In this document: piece by piece, positions 53,083 to 55,131 of the stretch | Position numbering within the stretch: the first letter of the stretch is position 1 | How the letters are laid out: each line of letters begins with the position of its first letter | NCBI RefSeq assembly: GCF_027063845.1 | Contig: NZ_JAMOQU010000129.1 | Coordinates: 1 to 55,131 of the forward strand | Direction: 5' to 3' | Length of the DNA stretch: 55,131 nt | Source of the DNA: Thermococcus sp. | GTDB lineage: Archaea; Methanobacteriota_B; Thermococci; Thermococcales; Thermococcaceae | The notes under the pieces: model-generated | Databases searched by the model: none | Told to the model about the DNA's origin: nothing | The model's input: the letters and a program-made list of their open reading frames with translations, nothing else | Translations under genes and position numbers: made by a program

Positions 53083-53520
53083 ATGCTCCTGACGAGGCAC
53101 GCAGAGGAGAGACTTGTGAAGAGACTGGCAAAGAGAAAGAAGCTTGAGCGGGTCTACTCGGAACTCTGGGCATTCCTCGACCGCTCGCGGAGGATTGACA
53201 TTAACGAACGCGTTGTAATTTTCACCGACGGGAGAAAGAGCCTCGTATGTGCCAGGCTCGACTGTGAGAGGCTTCGCCTCGATGAAATCCATGAGCGCGT
53301 GAAGGACTTGAAAGGAACCTATAGGTGCGTCTTTCCGGATATGAGGCTCGCGAGGGAAACCTCTCCAGTCAAGTTCCTTTCTGAGATTCCAGACGGTGTT
53401 TACTGCTTTTACTTCAACAGGGAAAAGCGGAGCCTCTACATCGGGAGCGAGGAGCCCTTACTCGCGATAACGCTGAGACCCGCGAAAAGACAGGAGCGGG
53501 GAAATATTGGAGGGGCCTAA
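53083..53520 (+). CDS. Conserved hypothetical protein, 145 aa
   Basis: A 145-residue basic protein that I do not recognise. It begins [64 protein letters not shown], so a helical start is followed by a beta-rich core, then [36 protein letters not shown]. The HAEERL...R start resembles DUF4258-type or RelE/BrnT-like small folds, but no signature is firm. TATA CCATAAAAGC at about 53046-53055 places the transcript start near ATG 53083, so the message is nearly leaderless. Divergent from hef; overlaps scpA end by 4 bp. Confidence 0.6.
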   Translation: MLLTRHAEERLVKRLAKRKKLERVYSELWAFLDRSRRIDINERVVIFTDGRKSLVCARLDCERLRLDEIHERVKDLKGTYRCVFPDMRLARETSPVKFLSEIPDGVYCFYFNREKRSLYIGSEEPLLAITLRPAKRQERGNIGGA

Positions 53521-54182
53521 TTGGCATCGTCAACCATCGGCACGACCAGTATCTCCCCAAAGGGCTCCTCCTGAACGAGGTCGACCTTGCCCATATTGGC
53601 TAAAAACAGGAGGTAGAGGAAGGTCCTCGCGATGACCTTGGGCGTGTTGTCAAAAACCAAATCCCAGAACTTTATGGGCTTCCTCGTTTCCTCGTAGAGC
53701 TTTCTGACTATCTCGTAGAGCCTGTTGACGTGCTTCTCGATGTCAACGCGGAAGTCGTCAACTACGAAAACCTCTTCCTCAATCTCCTCGCGCTTCCTCC
53801 TCCTCGGCTTCCTCCGCTCGGCCTCCTCAAGCGCGTCCATCAGCGCCTCAAGAAGGTCGTCGAAGGTGTAGTAGCGCTCCACCCTTCTGAGCGGGGGCGC
53901 TAAAGGCTCGACCTCAACTCGAATCTTTTCTTCCTTCTCTTCCTCCTCGCTCTCCTCTTCCTCGTAGAGCAAAGCCTCGCTCTTCATTCTGACGAGGATT
54001 GAAGCCGCTAAGATTGCCCTCGCCGAAACGCGGAGGTCAAGCTCCTTCATCTCCCTGAGCCTTTGGATGTACTTCTCGGTCAAATCAACGATGTCGATGT
54101 TCCACGGGTCAACGCGCCCCATCTGGACGAGCTGGAGCAGTATGTCAATCGGGGTGATTTCCTCTTCCCTTCTCGATTCCAT
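53517..54182 (-). CDS. scpA: Segregation and condensation protein ScpA
   Basis: A 221-residue kleisin that bridges the SMC heads. N-terminal [62 protein letters not shown] is the typical ScpA region contacting the SMC neck. An acidic, disordered linker ([13 protein letters not shown]) follows, and the C-terminal winged helix ([42 protein letters not shown]) contacts the SMC cap. It begins 2 bp after the MNT gene stop. smc, its partner, ends at 55010 on the same strand, with a HEPN/MNT pair between. Confidence 0.93.
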   Translation of the reverse strand: MESRREEEITPIDILLQLVQMGRVDPWNIDIVDLTEKYIQRLREMKELDLRVSARAILAASILVRMKSEALLYEEEESEEEEKEEKIRVEVEPLAPPLRRVERYYTFDDLLEALMDALEEAERRKPRRRKREEIEEEVFVVDDFRVDIEKHVNRLYEIVRKLYEETRKPIKFWDLVFDNTPKVIARTFLYLLFLANMGKVDLVQEEPFGEILVVPMVDDAN

Positions 54183-54184
54183 CT

Positions 54185-54622
54185 TCAGCCCTCCACCCTA
54201 ATCCAGCCCCTATCAAAGCGCCTGTATTTTCCCTTTGCGGACTGGAACGTCTTCATGAGTTCGCGAAGGTAGCTCTCGTCCGCATGAAGGACTATCCCAT
54301 CTTCCATTGCGTCCATAATGAGTGGATGCCCCTTCCTGAGCATCTTTAGAACCTCTGTAGGGGTGTATGCCTTCGGGTCGAGGGGTGCTCTCGTTCTGTC
54401 GAGGGAGTAAAGGAGTTTGAGACGCTCGTTGGGATTTTTGGGAAGGCTTTCAGCAACTATGAGGATGTCAACATCGCTTCCGATTCCGAAAGTTCCCCTC
54501 GCAATTGAGCCGTGGAGAAGGATTAGCTTTGGGTTAAGTGCCCTAACGATGTCTTGGACGTACTGCTGGATTTCTTCCCAGTATGGGATTCCCTCAGGAT
54601 TTTTCAATCTTCTCATTGGCAA
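54185..54622 (-). CDS. MNT-type minimal nucleotidyltransferase
   Basis: A 145-residue nucleotidyltransferase-fold protein with LLHGSIARGTFGIGSDVDILIVAE, the GS-x-A-R-G ... SD-x-D active-site motif; a third acid lies in the following strand region (DPKAYTPTE). MNT proteins pair with HEPN partners as antitoxins, in studied cases by adding AMP to a Tyr of the HEPN toxin. The gene overlaps the HEPN gene by 29 bp and is 2 bp before scpA. The N-terminal stretch (NPEGIPYWEEIQQYV) is helical. The motif is intact, so it may be active. Confidence 0.9.
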   Translation of the reverse strand: MPMRRLKNPEGIPYWEEIQQYVQDIVRALNPKLILLHGSIARGTFGIGSDVDILIVAESLPKNPNERLKLLYSLDRTRAPLDPKAYTPTEVLKMLRKGHPLIMDAMEDGIVLHADESYLRELMKTFQSAKGKYRRFDRGWIRVEG

Positions 54623-55007
54623 GCCTCCTGATGAACTCTACTATTTCCCTTGCGGAGTTTATTGCCTCTCTGGCGTCATTCTCGCCGTAGTACTCGTAGG
54701 GAGAGCCCTCAATATACGCATCGGGGTATCGTGGGGGTATATAATGCCTGTCGAGTAGCCTTGCCCTGTTGAACAGTTCGCTGGGAACGTCTATTCTCTG
54801 CGATAACACATCGAGGAGCTTTTTTATCGAGTGTCCATAGGCCATTATTCCCATCCCATACAGGAGAGCCTTAACGGCGTATTCTCCAGCCTGTTGGGCT
54901 TTAAAGCATGCCCACGAGTAAAATCCTGCCCTCATATCGCTCTCTGCACTCTTAAGTGTGTACTCTGCTTGGTCTATCCATCTTTTGTACTCTCCACTGT
55001 CGAACAT
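54594..55007 (-). CDS. HEPN domain protein
   Basis: A 137-residue helical protein of the HEPN family. Late in it RLLDRHYIPPRYPDAYIEG carries the R-x4-H ribonuclease-type motif, and the neighbouring Tyr could be the AMPylation site by analogy with known pairs. The opening is YKRWIDQAEYTLKSAESDMRAGFYSWACFKAQQAGEYAVKALLYGMG. Paired with the overlapping MNT gene, it forms a toxin-antitoxin module. It begins 3 bp after the smc stop, so it is likely transcribed with smc. Confidence 0.9.
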   Translation of the reverse strand: MFDSGEYKRWIDQAEYTLKSAESDMRAGFYSWACFKAQQAGEYAVKALLYGMGIMAYGHSIKKLLDVLSQRIDVPSELFNRARLLDRHYIPPRYPDAYIEGSPYEYYGENDAREAINSAREIVEFIRRLANEKIEKS

Positions 55008-55009
55008 CT

Positions 55010-55131
55010 TCAGCCCTCCAGACGGCCGAACATCTCCCTGTGCTCCTCGTCGCTTCTCCGCCTGATTTCCTCGAGGATTTTCCTGGCCTTCTCAAGGCTG
55101 AGCGAGACGACCTTTGAGACGCCGTTCCTCA
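55010..55131 (-). CDS. smc: SMC chromosome-segregation ATPase, C-terminal end only
   Basis: The last 40 codons of a gene running off the right edge: NGVSKVVSLSLEKARKILEEIR, then RRSDEEHREMFGRLEG. The VSKVVSLSLEKA segment is as I recall the end of Pyrococcus SMC, just after the Walker B/D-loop part. With scpA downstream this is the archaeal condensin. Only the end is seen, so activity and length cannot be judged. Confidence 0.85.
   Translation of the reverse strand, partial: RNGVSKVVSLSLEKARKILEEIRRRSDEEHREMFGRLEG

Overview
The window is a 55 kb piece of a hyperthermophilic euryarchaeal chromosome, almost certainly a Thermococcus. Pointers are archaeal EF-1alpha and EF-2, topoisomerase VI, Hef, RIO1, aIF1A, the ether-lipid enzyme GGGP synthase, Taw2, TrmY, MptA, an AglB/STT3 oligosaccharyltransferase and a tungsten aldehyde:ferredoxin oxidoreductase. 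TATA boxes lie about 25 bp before starts, and GGTG or GGAGGTG ribosome binding sites are common. Genes are tightly packed and many overlap by ATGA.

Layout. 1-3.4 kb: a two-domain metallophosphoesterase and a two-gene cyclic 2,3-diphosphoglycerate unit. 3.5-6.3 kb: a small histone-fold-like protein, a stand-alone Cas4-like nuclease, a box C/D sRNA, and taw2. 6.3-15.4 kb: an accessory type I restriction-modification island (hsdM, membrane protein, hsdS, small hydrophobic ORF plus tRNA-like element, second membrane protein, hsdR, YgjP-like peptidase). Its two membrane genes and the hsdS recognition regions are AT-rich. 15.4-24.7 kb: tungsten oxidoreductase, a predicted H/ACA sRNA, D-aminopeptidase, GGGP synthase, TrmY, adenylate kinase, MoaD and small conserved genes. 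24.7-34.7 kb: AglB and GlmS, a probable PCNA inhibitor, a methyltransferase, a GT-C membrane glycosyltransferase, RNase HII and a zinc/manganese-type ABC transporter. 34.9-41.3 kb: one long unit joining aIF1A, RIO1, a Dim2-like KH protein, topoisomerase VI B and A, DUF530 and DUF1699. 41.3-47.5 kb: MptA, an HD phosphohydrolase, EF-2, a kink-turn RNA element, EF-1alpha, S10 and tRNA-Ser. 47.7-55.1 kb: a DEAD-box helicase, tRNA-Lys, a DUF835 protein, tRNA-Leu, a repeat- and hairpin-rich decayed stretch, Hef, ScpA, a HEPN/MNT pair and the end of smc.

The most unusual parts are: the type I RM island with two unrelated membrane proteins, a peptidase, a class-II tRNA-like relic and paired operators before hsdR; three predicted small RNAs (C/D, H/ACA, kink-turn), each with a TATA box at the right distance; a 42-bp repeat found directly 3' of two RNA genes; and a HEPN/MNT toxin-antitoxin pair between smc and scpA. 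All calls come from reading the sequence and from recalled family knowledge; no database search was possible.
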